From Pseudorhodobacter sp. (GTDB lineage Bacteria; Pseudomonadota; Alphaproteobacteria; Rhodobacterales; Rhodobacteraceae), in NCBI GenBank assembly GCA_024641255.1, contig JAHEDL010000074.1, forward strand, positions 1 through 6,024: a DNA stretch of 6,024 nt, in the 5' to 3' direction. Below the pieces are notes generated by a model. The model made no database searches and was not told the origin of the DNA. It was given only the letters and a program-made list of their open reading frames with translations. A program made the position numbers and the translations under genes. Of this stretch, positions 5,742 to 6,024 are shown one piece after another; within the stretch, counting starts at the first letter, position 1, and each line of letters starts with the position of its first letter.

Positions 5742-6024
5742 ACCTTGTGGACCGTATCGCGGCCAATCGAACCGGGCTTCCGGTGGGGATGCCGTCTTGG
5801 TGCACCGCCCACCCGGAAACTTTGGCAGCAATTTTGCAGGGCTACCGCGATGATACCGCCCCGATCCTGATCGAAGCGACCTGCAATCAGGTCAATCAGT
5901 TTGGCGGCTATACCGGCATGGCACCCGCCGATTTTGTGGCGTTTGTGCAGGGGATTGCCCGCGCTGAAGGCGTCGATCCGGCGCGGCTGATCTTGGGCGG
6001 CGACCATCTTGGCCCGAACCCGTG
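5738..6024 (+). CDS. GatZ/KbaZ-family protein (PF08013), probable tagatose-6-phosphate 4-epimerase, 3' end off window
   Basis: Only the first 95 codons are present. The segment clearly matches the start of GatZ/KbaZ: CTAHP (22-26, CSAHP in GatZ), ILIEATCNQVNQFGGYTGM (46-64) followed by APADF (65-69), and LILGGDHLGPNP (84-95) at the edge. In Escherichia coli GatZ/KbaZ are called non-catalytic or chaperone-like subunits of class II tagatose-bisphosphate aldolase. A PF08013 member from Agrobacterium tumefaciens was shown to epimerise D-tagatose 6-phosphate at C4 to D-fructose 6-phosphate. The fused PfkB kinase context here, with no GatY/KbaY gene in the window, favours the epimerase role. ATG 5738 overlaps the kinase stop by four bases and has a weak GGGGG (5728-5732) ribosome site, so it is probably translated by coupling. 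A GatY partner just beyond the edge cannot be excluded. Confidence 0.92.
   Translation, partial: MNLVDRIAANRTGLPVGMPSWCTAHPETLAAILQGYRDDTAPILIEATCNQVNQFGGYTGMAPADFVAFVQGIARAEGVDPARLILGGDHLGPNP

Overview
The window looks like a chromosomal sugar-uptake and catabolism locus from an alphaproteobacterium, most likely the Rhodobacteraceae/Roseobacter group. That placement is inference. It rests on high GC with strong G/C third positions, FrcB/FrcC/FrcA-style transporter architecture with a single-domain ATPase, and protein sequences that resemble rhizobial and rhodobacterial versions of these families. No mobile element, RNA gene, CRISPR array or sign of recent transfer is visible.

Layout from left to right: (1) a leftward gene, cut by the window edge, for a LacD/YihT-type class I ketose-(bis)phosphate aldolase (1-614); (2) a 108-base divergent control region (615-722) with an inverted repeat and a cluster of TTGC elements; (3) a rightward SorC-family sugar-responsive regulator (723-1694); (4) a 165-base control region (1695-1859) with a 27-bp interrupted palindrome, a good sigma-70-type promoter and a leader hairpin; (5) a periplasmic sugar-binding protein (1860-2843); (6) a 128-base gap with two consecutive strong hairpins, the second terminator-like; (7) an inner-membrane permease (2972-4024), an ATPase (4017-4775), a PfkB sugar kinase (4779-5741) and the start of a GatZ/KbaZ-family (PF08013) gene (5738-6024, cut by the right edge). 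The genes in (7) overlap or nearly touch.

How they work together: the binding protein, permease and ATPase form a CUT2-type ABC importer. The kinase would phosphorylate the imported or derived ketose. The PF08013 protein would act on the phosphorylated ketose. A PF00294 kinase beside a PF08013 protein in an ABC-transporter locus matches the D-tagatose route described for Agrobacterium tumefaciens C58, where D-tagatose goes to D-tagatose 6-phosphate and then, by C4 epimerisation, to D-fructose 6-phosphate; there it serves D-altritol and galactitol catabolism. The best inference here is therefore uptake and breakdown of D-tagatose or a related hexitol/ketohexose. The SorC regulator probably senses a phosphosugar intermediate and controls both divergent units. 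The substrate is not proven by sequence, and polyol dehydrogenases, if any, lie outside the window.

I see no radically new system. The most interesting parts are the regulatory DNA (palindrome, shared operator-like halves, and a terminator-like element placed to raise binding-protein expression over the permease) and the pairing of a LacD-type aldolase with a PF08013 protein in one locus.
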